DNA of 51,046 bases from an uncultured Flavobacteriaceae bacterium. Lineage in GTDB: Bacteria; Bacteroidota; Bacteroidia; Flavobacteriales; Flavobacteriaceae. The stretch covers positions 1-51,046 of the forward strand of contig CALDYU010000024.1 in NCBI GenBank assembly GCA_937944485.1. The letters are read 5' to 3'. The notes under the pieces are model-generated. The model did not search any database, was not told the DNA's origin, and saw only the letters and a list, made by a program, of their open reading frames with translations. The position numbers were made by a program, and so were the translations under genes. Of this stretch, positions 7,709 through 16,517 are shown piece by piece. Each line of letters starts with the position of its first letter. Within the stretch, counting starts at the first letter, position 1.

Positions 7709-10255
7709 TTAAGCAGAATTTCGACTTGCATTAATATTACCGTAAAGTGAGCGGGTTACTATCTTTTCGTACAAGGATTTAAATTCAGAATCACTACCTA
7801 TTTTCTGCAAAGCATACTGCTGAATTACTAGTAAAGGAAGTACAATGTTTTCCCTGATTTTTATTGACTCACGAGAAATAGCTTCCCGTTCCATTAGAAT
7901 TTCCATGCCAGCAATCTCTAAGAGCATCTTTTTAGACAATTCATATTCTGAATGCAGAATCTTCCAGAAACTTCCATACTTCACATCTTCTTTCATATAA
8001 CTCGTCAATTCAAAATAGCATTTCGAAAGTGACATCATACTATTCAACATTAATGCTTTGAAAAAAGGAACCTCATTAAAAAGTCTTTTTACTTCATCAA
8101 TTCTACCCTGATCTTCTAGTGTTTTTAAAGCAGTACCGATACCAAAATAGCCGGGTACATTTTGCTTTAATTGACTCCAAGAACCTACAAAAGATATCGC
8201 ACGAAGATCACTTAACTCCAGTTTAGCTTTGTTACCTCTTTTACCTGGTCGACTACCAATATTAGCTTTGGTATAGTATTTCAGTGTACTTCGGTTTTCT
8301 AAATACGACATGAAATTATCATGATGCTTTAATGCGTCATATTTTTCGAAGCTCAATTCTGAAAGTTCTTCTATCAATTGTCGTTGCTTTGCTGAGATGA
8401 CATTTTCTTTTCCGAAAATATTATTGGATAAGCCTGCTGTTAAAAGCTGTTCGCAATTGTATTTAAATTGTTCTTTAGTACCATAAGTACTTGTAATTGT
8501 TTGCCCTTGAATAGTTAACTGAATTTCATTATTAGCCACATCTTTAGTCTGGGCTGCATAAAAACGATGCGTTTTACCACCTCCACGAGCTGGTGGACCT
8601 CCCCTTCCATCAAAAAATATAGCCATAATTTCATTTTTACCACAGACTGCTGAAAGCGTTTCTTTTGTTTTTAAAATTGACCAATTTGCTTTTAAATAAC
8701 CTCCGTCTTTAGTGCCATCCGAAAAACCAAGCATAATTGTTTGTTTATCCTTTCTTCTCTTCAAATGATCTCTATATTCTGGAATGTTAAGTACATGTTG
8801 CATCGTATCTTCAGCACTACTCATACCTTTCATAGTTTCGAAAAGTGGAATAATGTCAAAGGTGATCTCGTCAGAATTCCATCCGCACCAACGGAATAAT
8901 CCATACACAAAAAGCATCGAGAATATGTCTTCAGAATTGCTTATAATGTATCTATTGCAACCCTCTTCTCCGTTCTTCTGCTGAATAGCTTTTAGTTGAG
9001 AAATATTATTTAATGTGTCTTTAACAATTCCATCTTCAAAATCATCGGCAGATATTTCTAAATCTTTATGAACCAATAGTTCTTGTAAGTCTTTCTGAGA
9101 AAGTTCTTCAAGACTTTCTTTTATGATACCCTTTTTCTTTAAAATCGTGGCTACCGTAATATAATGCTGACTATGATCTTGCCGAATATCAAGGGTAGCA
9201 AAATGTGTTTTAAATATTTTAACCTTGTCAATAAATTGATCTAAATCTTTCAGATACAAACCGTGATATTTTGTAACTAATCCTGAACGAATTTCTAATA
9301 GTGGGTCAATAATATCTTTATACCCTACTGTTTTCTTTGGATTGAACATGGCATTGTAAAGATTATTGCGAAGCGTTGTGATAGCGCCCTGCAACTCTCT
9401 AAAAGTTAGTTTTTGTTGCAGTACTTTCAAATCATTGTAATAGCATTTCATTAAGTTTACGCGAAGTTCATCGGCAACGTCATTAGTAATTTCAGCAGTC
9501 ACAAAAGGATTTCCATCACGATCACCTCCTGGCCAAAAACCGAGTTTCATTATATTATGATTTTCGAAATTTCGATCACCCACATTACTTTTTATATACG
9601 CATATAAATCCCCAACTGCATCGTAATACACATTTCGTAGTATATAAATAATGTTTTTAGCCTCATCTAGTGGCGTTGGTTTCTTTGCATTAATTAAGGA
9701 GGTTAGTCCTAATTGCTGTAAGGCTACATCAATAGCATCAATTTTATCTTCCAAAATTAAAGCTCTAAGGTTGGCGATAATATCCAATATAGCCGGCGTA
9801 TAAAATTGTGTTGGGTGCGCTGTTAGTACAATACGAGCGCTAAAATTGCTTAATTGATCTGCAATTTTATCCCAACTTTTATTTTTATCTACAAACTGAA
9901 AATAGTCTTTAATGGAAAGTGAACTTGAATGTTCGTGTAGTTTTGGAAAGGCCGCATCTTCAACGCTATCATATAGAACTACCTGACGCTCCACATATTG
10001 AATAATGCGGAACATGAAATCAATTTGATCTTTTTCAGAAGTGACATCCACATAATTTTGAAAAAAGGCTTCTAAGATTTCCTTAGGGTTCATTCCAGAA
10101 TTCAGTCCCTTTTGGCATTGATCTAGCATCAAAGGAATAAGCATACCTACATTTTCAATATTTCGGTACGGTAAGTTTAAAAACAAGCTGTTATATACAT
10201 TAAACTTGTTGTTGACTGATTTTTTAAATTCAACTAAACGCTCTGACTGCTGCAT
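7709..10255 (-). CDS. ppc: Phosphoenolpyruvate carboxylase
   Basis: Cytosolic enzyme that adds bicarbonate to phosphoenolpyruvate to give oxaloacetate, replenishing the TCA cycle. The 848-residue chain has the family signatures in order: VLTAHPTQ with the catalytic His at ~147, GFWPGGDRDGNPFVT, MLGFSDGTKDGGYLKANW and FFDGRGGPPARGGG, and the C-terminus SRNSA where many homologues end in RNTG. TAHPTQ replaces the more usual TAHPTE. The length is at the normal size (about 850-900). It is alone on its strand: a hairpin at 10477-10510 separates it from the leftward genes upstream, and it is convergent with the transglutaminase genes. Confidence 0.97.
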   Translation of the reverse strand: MQQSERLVEFKKSVNNKFNVYNSLFLNLPYRNIENVGMLIPLMLDQCQKGLNSGMNPKEILEAFFQNYVDVTSEKDQIDFMFRIIQYVERQVVLYDSVEDAAFPKLHEHSSSLSIKDYFQFVDKNKSWDKIADQLSNFSARIVLTAHPTQFYTPAILDIIANLRALILEDKIDAIDVALQQLGLTSLINAKKPTPLDEAKNIIYILRNVYYDAVGDLYAYIKSNVGDRNFENHNIMKLGFWPGGDRDGNPFVTAEITNDVADELRVNLMKCYYNDLKVLQQKLTFRELQGAITTLRNNLYNAMFNPKKTVGYKDIIDPLLEIRSGLVTKYHGLYLKDLDQFIDKVKIFKTHFATLDIRQDHSQHYITVATILKKKGIIKESLEELSQKDLQELLVHKDLEISADDFEDGIVKDTLNNISQLKAIQQKNGEEGCNRYIISNSEDIFSMLFVYGLFRWCGWNSDEITFDIIPLFETMKGMSSAEDTMQHVLNIPEYRDHLKRRKDKQTIMLGFSDGTKDGGYLKANWSILKTKETLSAVCGKNEIMAIFFDGRGGPPARGGGKTHRFYAAQTKDVANNEIQLTIQGQTITSTYGTKEQFKYNCEQLLTAGLSNNIFGKENVISAKQRQLIEELSELSFEKYDALKHHDNFMSYLENRSTLKYYTKANIGSRPGKRGNKAKLELSDLRAISFVGSWSQLKQNVPGYFGIGTALKTLEDQGRIDEVKRLFNEVPFFKALMLNSMMSLSKCYFELTSYMKEDVKYGSFWKILHSEYELSKKMLLEIAGMEILMEREAISRESIKIRENIVLPLLVIQQYALQKIGSDSEFKSLYEKIVTRSLYGNINASRNSA

Positions 10256-10476
10256 ACTGCTCCGAATTATTTATAGGGTTAGCACAAACTCGACCTCAAA
10301 TATCGCTATTAATAAATGGATAGGGGTCTAGAAATAAACGAAATCACAAAAAATTAGAGCTACACCACAAATTCAACAACATTTACAACAATAATTGGTT
10401 GAAGGTTTAAAATACCAATAGTTTTATCGTGAATTAAAACGAAATAAAATTTTTCATTTTCATATAGTGTTCTCAT

Positions 10477-10510
10477 AAAAGGGCTTGATCTTCAATGATT
10501 GAGCCCTTTT
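10477..10510 (-). terminator. Terminator for the UDG-like/TPR transcript
   Basis: A 14-bp stem with two G-U pairs (10477-10490 with 10497-10510) and a 6-base loop has A and T tracts at its edges. It lies 41 bases beyond the stop of the leftward UDG-like gene. The remaining 10256-10476, upstream of ppc, holds no gene that I can see; no clean promoter was recognised. Confidence 0.75.
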
Positions 10511-10551
10511 TAGTTGCGACTAGTTTATCTTGTCTATAACCAATCAACAGT

Positions 10552-11214
10552 CTATTCAAAAAATTCACGATACTGCATCACACGAAAATCTAAGGTATTA
10601 AAAGCAGGGTTCTTTTGTTTCATTTTCTTGTATGTTTCCATACTACCGATGGCTCGGTTAGCTGCCCCAGAAGGTGCCGTAAGCGAAACCGTTCTAATTA
10701 TTCGATTTGATTCGGGCAATTCAAATTCATGAATTCTAGGCACATTATTACAAATGACCTTTAATTTTAACTCATTATTTTTTAGATGTTTTCTAAAAAA
10801 GTATTCAGGTCCGTTTTTACTATTGCCCCCTGTAAATAGAAGTGTATCTATCTTTTTAAAGTCACGTAGGTAATTAATAAGATTTCGAAGTTTGATATTT
10901 TGCATTCCCAAATCTGAGGCATCAATTTTATCTCGTTCTGCACTAGCGACAATATCACAAACACCAATCTTATGTTTCAATAGAAATTTTTTGCGTTGAT
11001 TTATCGCAAATTCAGTGGTTTCGTATTTCAAATTCAATTTAAAAATACGATCTAAAATAGGCCATAATAGTCCATTTCTACTTCCATAGCAAAAATCTAC
11101 ATCGTCTTCTTTGAACTCGCCTTTGGTAAAACGTGGAGGAGGTAAGGTTCCAACAATTAATTTTGTAGCCTCCGAAAACAAGAACGGTTTGTATGGATGG
11201 GTATGTAAGAACAT
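10552..11214 (-). CDS. Uracil-DNA-glycosylase-superfamily protein
   Basis: A 220-residue protein with the fold signature of the UDG superfamily near the N-terminus: LIVGTLPPPRF (motif 1, the base-binding/catalytic loop region), then FCYGSRNGLLWPIL, and a later LLFTGGNSKN. In classical UDGs the motif 1 GxDPYH loop activates water; here it reads GTLPPPRF, as in a group of poorly studied family members, so uracil removal is likely related but not proven. The C-terminal segment (RTVSLTAPSGAANRA) resembles the DNA-intercalation/motif 2 region (LLPSPS-like). The start codon overlaps the stop of the TPR gene upstream as TAATG, indicating translational coupling. Confidence 0.75.
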   Translation of the reverse strand: MFLHTHPYKPFLFSEATKLIVGTLPPPRFTKGEFKEDDVDFCYGSRNGLLWPILDRIFKLNLKYETTEFAINQRKKFLLKHKIGVCDIVASAERDKIDASDLGMQNIKLRNLINYLRDFKKIDTLLFTGGNSKNGPEYFFRKHLKNNELKLKVICNNVPRIHEFELPESNRIIRTVSLTAPSGAANRAIGSMETYKKMKQKNPAFNTLDFRVMQYREFFE

Positions 11215-11966
11215 TAAAATTCAGATGCTAAAAGTTCTTTGACTTTCGTGATTAAAATTCGATTTTGGCGGTAACTAGTTTTAGACATAGTCTCTGATTC
11301 GGTGACCATCTCGTATAACAAATCACGAGCCGCATTATTTTTTTCGTTTCGAATATAAAACTTAGCCAATTCTAACCGTTCTTGATACCTTGCATAAGGG
11401 GCATCAAATGTTTCTAGTATTTTTTCAGATTCCTCAATATTTCCCTGCTTTTCGAGTGTTAGCGCATATAAGAACGCTGACTTTGATTTTTTAAACTTCA
11501 GATTGTCTTTTATACGATTAGCGTATACCATGGCTTGGTCAAATTCGGAAGAAAAATAATGGGCTTCTTGTAACTTAGAAAGTACATAAAAGTCTTCTTT
11601 AAAAACATCTTTCAAGGATGCCTCATAATAGAAAATTGCTTTTTCAAACTGCTGAGCCTCCAGATAGGCATCGGCTAGGGCTACTTGATTTTCAAAAGTC
11701 TCAGCAAACTTAAATCGTTTTTCTAGATCTAATATTTTCTTAGTAGGGTTCAAAACCGATGTCAAATCATGCTGCACTCTATCAATATCTTGTTTTTGAA
11801 TGACATTCATGAATAAATAGACAAGCGAACCGACCACTGGTAAAAAGAGAATTGCCAATATCCAATAATACTGATTGCGGTTAGTATAACAATGGTACAC
11901 GCAGTATGCTTGTAAGGCTAGAATAAGATAAAAGTACATGCCTCTAAAATAATATCTTTTAGCCAT
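11214..11966 (-). CDS. Membrane-anchored TPR protein with PLDc_N-like N-terminus
   Basis: 250 residues. The first ~55 residues form two hydrophobic helices joined by a short polar stretch (FYLILALQAYCVYHCYTNRN, then WILAILFLPVVGSLVYLFM), the pattern of the phospholipase D N-terminal membrane anchor. From about residue 75 on come tetratricopeptide-like helix pairs (QVALADAYLEAQQFEKAIFYY, LYALTLEKQGNIEESEKIL). The rest is presumably cytosolic and a docking platform. The start could also be the ATG ten codons in (11939). It is coupled by TAATG to a UDG-like protein, although no functional link is known. Confidence 0.7.
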   Translation of the reverse strand: MAKRYYFRGMYFYLILALQAYCVYHCYTNRNQYYWILAILFLPVVGSLVYLFMNVIQKQDIDRVQHDLTSVLNPTKKILDLEKRFKFAETFENQVALADAYLEAQQFEKAIFYYEASLKDVFKEDFYVLSKLQEAHYFSSEFDQAMVYANRIKDNLKFKKSKSAFLYALTLEKQGNIEESEKILETFDAPYARYQERLELAKFYIRNEKNNAARDLLYEMVTESETMSKTSYRQNRILITKVKELLASEF

Positions 11967-12018
11967 GAAAACTATTGAAACGAAATATTATCGGTCTATT
12001 TGCTTATGCTTGCTGCAA

Positions 12019-12049
12019 TTGACAATTAGCAATTGATTTTGTAACTTTA
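12019..12049 (+). promoter_or_regulatory. Predicted promoter of the THX gene
   Basis: TTG at 12019-12021, a 20-base spacer, then TAACTTTA at 12042-12049, which differs from the Bacteroidota -7 consensus TAnnTTTG only in the last base. The expected start of transcription near 12053 leaves a leader of about 18 bases. Confidence 0.55.
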
Positions 12050-12070
12050 AATAATTCAATTAGTTATACT

Positions 12071-12187
12071 ATGGGCAAGGGCGATAAAAAAACAAAGCGA
12101 GGTAAAATATGGAGAGGTACTTACGGTGTAAGACGCACGCGAAAAACGAAAGTAACAACTACTACTTCGACCAAAAAAAGCAAATAA
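12071..12187 (+). CDS. 30S ribosomal protein THX
   Basis: A 38-residue, strongly basic protein read directly from the sequence. It starts [19 protein letters not shown] and continues VRRTRKTK, then a Thr/Lys tail. This is the THX pattern: [12 protein letters not shown] at the N-terminus and the G-[ST]-YG-x-R-R motif. THX fits into a cavity at the head of the 30S subunit and stabilises it. The gene is too short for common ORF-length cut-offs and is easy to miss. It is monocistronic, divergent from the TPR gene and convergent with yaaA, with a good promoter match just upstream. Confidence 0.9.
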   Translation: MGKGDKKTKRGKIWRGTYGVRRTRKTKVTTTTSTKKSK

Positions 12188-12203
12188 AAATAGCTTAATC
12201 TAA

Positions 12204-12965
12204 TTATCGAATAAAAACAGGTTGATTCTCCTTCAGGGTATGTTCTTTACTAAACATATAATCATCTTTGTTAAAGCCTTTAATATCATCTAAAGTTTCG
12301 GCATTCGAATCGATTATATATCGTACCATCGAGCCTCTGGCCTTCTTTGCAAAAAAACTGATAACCTTTAATTTATCATTTTTCCAATCTTTGAAAATAG
12401 GTGTTATCACGGGTACTTTTAAAGTTTTCGCATCAATAGCATTAAAGTATTCATTACTGGCTAGGTTTACAAATAACTCATTGTCTTCTAATTCTGAATT
12501 CAAATGTTCTGCCAATTCCTTTTTCCAAAAATCATATAAATTTTTCTTACGTTCTACCTTCAATTTGGTACCCATTTCTAAACGATAGGGCTGTATTAAA
12601 TCTAGAGGTTTTAAAATACCGTATAATCCCGATAAAATTCGAAGGGAACTTTGAAGGGCGGGTAATTTATTTTCTTGTAAAGAGTTAATATCCAACCCTT
12701 GATAAACATCTCCATTAAACGCGAATACTGCAGGTCTTGAGTTTTTTGGGGTAAAAGGAACCGAAAAATCTTGATTTCGCTGCCAATTTAGTTGTGCTAG
12801 CTTGTCAGATATATGCATTAATTCAGACAATGCTTTTGGTTTTTTTTTGGCTAAGACTTTATTCAGTTTTACCGCTTGCTCCAAAAATTGAGGCTGTGAA
12901 TACTTAGTTGTAGGTATACCACTTTCAAAGTCTAGTGATTTAGCGGGTGAGATAATAATTTTCAT
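12204..12965 (-). CDS. yaaA: Peroxide stress protein YaaA (DUF328)
   Basis: A 253-residue cytosolic protein beginning [16 protein letters not shown], the hallmark N-terminus of the YaaA/UPF0246 family, with [34 protein letters not shown] (in two parts) and a C-terminal [14 protein letters not shown]. In E. coli YaaA limits intracellular free iron and so protects DNA and proteins from hydrogen peroxide. The start is set at the second ATG (12965) because the family begins MKII; an ATG two codons earlier also exists. The length matches the family (about 255). It ends 16 bases from the THX stop on the other strand, with no clear terminator between. Confidence 0.93.
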   Translation of the reverse strand: MKIIISPAKSLDFESGIPTTKYSQPQFLEQAVKLNKVLAKKKPKALSELMHISDKLAQLNWQRNQDFSVPFTPKNSRPAVFAFNGDVYQGLDINSLQENKLPALQSSLRILSGLYGILKPLDLIQPYRLEMGTKLKVERKKNLYDFWKKELAEHLNSELEDNELFVNLASNEYFNAIDAKTLKVPVITPIFKDWKNDKLKVISFFAKKARGSMVRYIIDSNAETLDDIKGFNKDDYMFSKEHTLKENQPVFIR

Positions 12966-13073
12966 TTCCAAAGAATTTATAGTAAAAATAATAGCTATTA
13001 TTGAAATTTCCTATGGACTCTAAAAAGTAGTTTTCTATAACTGTTTTTCATATGATAACCAGATATGTTTGAT

Positions 13074-14099
13074 CTACTGATTATACTGAGAATAAGCCCG
13101 CCACTTTTCAATACACGTAGTCATGTCTTCAGGTAGCTCTGTTTCGAAACGCATCATTTTTTTTGTAACTGGGTGTACAAAACCTAATGTTTTGGCGTGC
13201 AATGCTTGTCGTGGCAAAATTTTAAAAGCATTTTCAACAAATTGTTTATACTTCGTAAAAGTAGTTCCCTTTAATATTTTTTCTCCCCCGTAGCGTTCAT
13301 CGTTAAATAAGGTGTGCCCTAAATGTTTCATATGTACCCGTATCTGATGAGTTCTTCCTGTTTCTAATACACAAGATACTAAGGTAACATAACCAAGGCG
13401 CTCTAAAACCTTGTAGTGGGTTACTGCTTCTTTGCCTTGATCTGCTTCCGGAAATACATGCATTTGCAACCTGTTCTTGGGGTGCCGCCCTAAATGACCT
13501 TCAATGGTACCTTCGTCATCAGCAATATTTCCCCATACCAACGCTACATATTCGCGTTCAGATGTTTTATCAAAAAACTGTTTAGATAGATGAGTCATTG
13601 CTTTCTCCGTTTTAGCTACTACCAGTAAGCCTGATGTATCTTTATCAATTCGATGTACTAAACCTGGCCTCTCGCTACTATTCACAGGTAGATTTTCGAT
13701 ATGATGCAATAGTGCATTTATTAAAGTTCCTGAATAATTGCCATGTCCCGGATGCACAACCATACCAGCAGGCTTATTAAGCACTAATAATGCTTCATCT
13801 TCGTAAACTATATCTAAAGGAATATTCTCCGCTACCAATAAAAATTCATGCGGCGGATGGGCAAACATTACTTTTACCTCATCAGCAGCTTTTACCTTGT
13901 AGTTTTGTTTTACACTTTGGCCATTGACCCATACATAACCGTCTTTAGCCGCCTGCTGAATTTTATTTCGAGTAGCATTCTCAATAAAATTCATTAAAAA
14001 CTTATCAACTCGAAGTGGTTTTTGACCATTGGGCGCTACTACTTTATGGTGTTCAAAAAGTTCTTCTTCTTGAATATCTGAACTATTTTGAGAATCCAT
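13074..14099 (-). CDS. RluA-family rRNA pseudouridine synthase (RluD-like)
   Basis: A 341-residue enzyme that isomerises uridine in RNA, most likely 23S rRNA. It has an N-terminal S4 RNA-binding domain (VDKFLMNFIENATRNKIQQA, then GYVWVNGQSVKQNYKVK) and a RluA catalytic domain with VHRIDKDTSGLLVVAK, in which the Asp of HRID is the catalytic nucleophile, followed by TGRTHQIRVHM and HALHA-like RQALHAKTLGF. These features are those of RluD/RluC; which uridines are modified cannot be read. It lies 3 bases downstream of the PASTA gene, so the two form an operon, a typical flavobacterial arrangement. Confidence 0.93.
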   Translation of the reverse strand: MDSQNSSDIQEEELFEHHKVVAPNGQKPLRVDKFLMNFIENATRNKIQQAAKDGYVWVNGQSVKQNYKVKAADEVKVMFAHPPHEFLLVAENIPLDIVYEDEALLVLNKPAGMVVHPGHGNYSGTLINALLHHIENLPVNSSERPGLVHRIDKDTSGLLVVAKTEKAMTHLSKQFFDKTSEREYVALVWGNIADDEGTIEGHLGRHPKNRLQMHVFPEADQGKEAVTHYKVLERLGYVTLVSCVLETGRTHQIRVHMKHLGHTLFNDERYGGEKILKGTTFTKYKQFVENAFKILPRQALHAKTLGFVHPVTKKMMRFETELPEDMTTCIEKWRAYSQYNQ

Positions 14100-14102
14100 A
14101 AT

Positions 14103-14690
14103 CTAATTAGAATTGGCTTTGGTTATCCCTCTTTTACCAACATTACCATTACCACAAACCAATTCTACTTTAGACGTTTTTGGCAGCTTTTGACCTGCAG
14201 AAATCTGTTTCCCCTTGTATTTGATGTAATAGACCATATCTTTACCAATCTGATCAATATAGGTTACTCTTTGTACTCCTAAACCCACAGCTCTTAGCAT
14301 TGAAGTTGCATTTCGTTGTGTCACTTGAATGACATTAGGTATTGTAACTTTTTTATATCCCGATGGGTTAACTGTAAAGTAAATTTTTCGATCTTCTTTA
14401 ACTTTATTGCCTGCAGGCGGATCTTGTGTAATTATAGAAAATCGTGGATATTCAGGATTAAAATTTGCCGAATCTACTACGACATAACGAAGCTCGGCTT
14501 CTTCAATTGCTTTCCGCATTTCTGGTACCGACATCTTTGCAAAATCAGGAACAATAACAAACTCCCCATGATTTGTTGTACTATTTAAAAATCGTAGTAC
14601 TATGAAAATTAATAGTCCAAGTGCTAAAACAGCCAAACCCAATTGAACTAATAATGTTCTACTTTTTAAAAAGTTTAAAAAATTTCTCAT
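14103..14690 (-). CDS. PASTA-domain membrane protein
   Basis: A 195-residue protein with a short cytosolic tail, one membrane helix (LVQLGLAVLALGLLIFIVL) and then PASTA repeats outside: FVIVPDFAKMSVPEMRKAIE, a middle unit ending DPPAGNKVKEDRKIYFTV, and VTIPNVIQVTQRNATSML with SAGQKLPKTSKVELVCG. PASTA modules bind peptidoglycan fragments or beta-lactam-like ligands in kinases and PBPs. Here no kinase or transpeptidase domain is attached, so it is a stand-alone PASTA protein. It shares a divergent promoter region with ddl, which supports a cell-wall link. The second ATG (14690) is taken as the start; an ATG two codons earlier is also possible. Confidence 0.85.
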   Translation of the reverse strand: MRNFLNFLKSRTLLVQLGLAVLALGLLIFIVLRFLNSTTNHGEFVIVPDFAKMSVPEMRKAIEEAELRYVVVDSANFNPEYPRFSIITQDPPAGNKVKEDRKIYFTVNPSGYKKVTIPNVIQVTQRNATSMLRAVGLGVQRVTYIDQIGKDMVYYIKYKGKQISAGQKLPKTSKVELVCGNGNVGKRGITKANSN

Positions 14691-14707
14691 TTCCAAAATT
14701 TATGAAA

Positions 14708-14715
14708 CAAAGATA
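14708..14715 (-). promoter_or_regulatory. Predicted -7 element for the PASTA-rluD operon
   Basis: On the minus strand it reads TATCTTTG, a perfect match to TAnnTTTG. It predicts transcription from about 14704, 13-14 bases before the PASTA start codon. No TTG at the -33 position is evident. Confidence 0.5.
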
Positions 14716-14832
14716 TGAAATGAACTTATACCGCGTAGTAGACTGTTTATAGCTCAATACAAATTGAAAGATTAGTAATAAATATCTATATGAAGTTAGA
14801 GTAATAAATTCTTTTGTATTAATTATATATTC

Positions 14833-14840
14833 TAAATTTG
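14833..14840 (+). promoter_or_regulatory. Predicted -7 element for ddl-coaD
   Basis: TAAATTTG matches TAnnTTTG fully, with a TTG at 14814-14816 (16-base spacer). The leader would be about 49 bases, longer than at neighbouring promoters. Confidence 0.45.
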
Positions 14841-14892
14841 GTTTAAAGATATTTGCCATTCAATTAAAAATTTTGCGCTTAGAACAATAAGA

Positions 14893-15876
14893 ATGAAGAA
14901 AAAAATTGCCATTATAATGGGCGGTTATTCCAGTGAATATGAAATTTCATTGAAAAGCGGCAATGTAGTTTATCAGTATTTAGACTCTCAAAAATTCGAG
15001 GTATACCGCATTCATATTTTTCAGAATAAATGGGTTTATCTTGATATTAATGACGAAGAACATGCCATCAATAAAGCTGATTTTTCTGTACACATTGGCA
15101 CTCGTAAAATACAATTTGATTGTGTTTTTAATGCCATTCATGGTTCACCTGGGGAAGATGGATTCATGCAGGCTTATTTCGAACTTTTAAACATTCCGCA
15201 GACTTCATGCAATTATTATCAAGCAGCCCTCACTTTTAATAAACGTGATTTATTAAGCGTCTTAAGACCATATGGCATACGTTCGGCAGCTTCATATTAT
15301 TTAAATTTAGGTGATGCAATTAATGAAGATGAAATCATCGAAAAGGTTGGTTTACCATGCTTTGTAAAAGCGAATAAAGCAGGTAGTAGTTTCGGCATAA
15401 CAAAAGTTTATAAAAAATCTGAATTAAAAACTGCTATTGGGCGAGCCTACCAAGAAGACGATGAAATAATTATTGAGGCTTTTCTCGACGGTATTGAGGT
15501 ATCGGTTGGGGTACTTAAATATAAGGGAGAAACTAAAGTGTTACCAATTACCGAAATCGTAACAGAGAATGATTTCTTTGATTACGAAGCGAAATACGAA
15601 GGTAAGTCGAAAGAAATAACCCCTGCCAGAATATCTAATAAGCAAAAGATAAAAGTGACCAAAATTGCAAAACGTGCTTATGATATTCTAAAAATGACTG
15701 GATATTCTAGAAGTGAGTTCATATTCGTAAATGACGAACCTTATATGCTGGAAATGAATACTACTCCAGGGCTCACTGAACAAAGCATATTACCTCAACA
15801 AGCGGCCGTTGCAGGTATTTCATTAAAAGAGCTTTTCGAAAGTGCGATTGAAGAGGCTTTGAATAAAAAAAGTTAA
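14893..15876 (+). CDS. ddl: D-alanine--D-alanine ligase
   Basis: ATP-grasp ligase making the D-Ala-D-Ala dipeptide for peptidoglycan; cytosolic, 327 residues, a normal length. Visible motifs: the N-terminal IAIIMGGYSSEYEISLKSG, VFNAIHGSPGEDG, the substrate loop LPCFVKANKAGSSFGITKV, the metal-binding FIFVNDEPYMLEMNTTPGLT with the Glu and Asn ligands, and SILPQQA. It is followed 28 bases later by coaD on the same strand and is divergent from the PASTA-pseudouridine synthase pair, a layout common in this family of bacteria. Confidence 0.95.
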   Translation: MKKKIAIIMGGYSSEYEISLKSGNVVYQYLDSQKFEVYRIHIFQNKWVYLDINDEEHAINKADFSVHIGTRKIQFDCVFNAIHGSPGEDGFMQAYFELLNIPQTSCNYYQAALTFNKRDLLSVLRPYGIRSAASYYLNLGDAINEDEIIEKVGLPCFVKANKAGSSFGITKVYKKSELKTAIGRAYQEDDEIIIEAFLDGIEVSVGVLKYKGETKVLPITEIVTENDFFDYEAKYEGKSKEITPARISNKQKIKVTKIAKRAYDILKMTGYSRSEFIFVNDEPYMLEMNTTPGLTEQSILPQQAAVAGISLKELFESAIEEALNKKS

Positions 15877-15904
15877 CTTTAAAAAATCACAAATTCTTCT
15901 GTCA

Positions 15905-16372
15905 ATGAAACGTGCAATTTTTCCTGGATCTTTTGACCCTCTAACTCTTGGTCATCATGATATCATTCAAAGAGGAATAACACTATTTGATGAACTTATA
16001 ATTGCAATTGGCGTAAATGCAGATAAAAAATACATGTTCACATTAGAAGAACGCACTAGATTTATTACCGATGCTTTTAAAGATCAACCTAAAATCAAAG
16101 TGCAGACATACAAAGGCTTAACGGTTGATTTTTGTAAAGAAGTAAAAGCCAATTTTATTTTAAGGGGGTTACGCAACCCAGGCGACTTCGAATTCGAAAA
16201 AGCTATTGCGCATACGAATCGATCCCTTACTGAAATAGAAACAGTATTTCTGTTAACCTCTTCAGGAAAGTCATTTATAAGTTCTTCTATTGTAAGAGAT
16301 GTAATTCGCAATGGGGGTGATTACAGCGGCCTAGTACCCTCAACTGTACTAGTAAATTATAGCACTAAATGA
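15905..16372 (+). CDS. coaD: Pantetheine-phosphate adenylyltransferase
   Basis: Transfers AMP from ATP to 4'-phosphopantetheine, the penultimate step of coenzyme A synthesis. The 155-residue length is standard. Motifs: AIFPGSFDPLTLGHHDII, containing the nucleotidyltransferase (T/H)xGH signature; FILRGLRNPGDFEFE; and a C-terminal SSGKSFISSSIVRDV, close to the ISSTxVR motif. It is probably co-transcribed with ddl. Confidence 0.96.
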   Translation: MKRAIFPGSFDPLTLGHHDIIQRGITLFDELIIAIGVNADKKYMFTLEERTRFITDAFKDQPKIKVQTYKGLTVDFCKEVKANFILRGLRNPGDFEFEKAIAHTNRSLTEIETVFLLTSSGKSFISSSIVRDVIRNGGDYSGLVPSTVLVNYSTK

Positions 16373-16517
16373 TTCTAGCAATTTTTCAAGAGGAAAACCT
16401 CAACTACAACTGATGTTTATCCTTAAATTGACAAAACACCACTATTATTTAGCGATTCACAACAAATATTAACTTTTAAAGTTATTTCCTTATAATATTG
16501 TAAGAAAATACAACTTA

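Noticed and set aside
14088..14588. Rightward open frames opposite the PASTA gene
   Set aside because: Low-complexity, Cys/Phe-rich translations opposite a well-supported gene; no start context or homology pattern.
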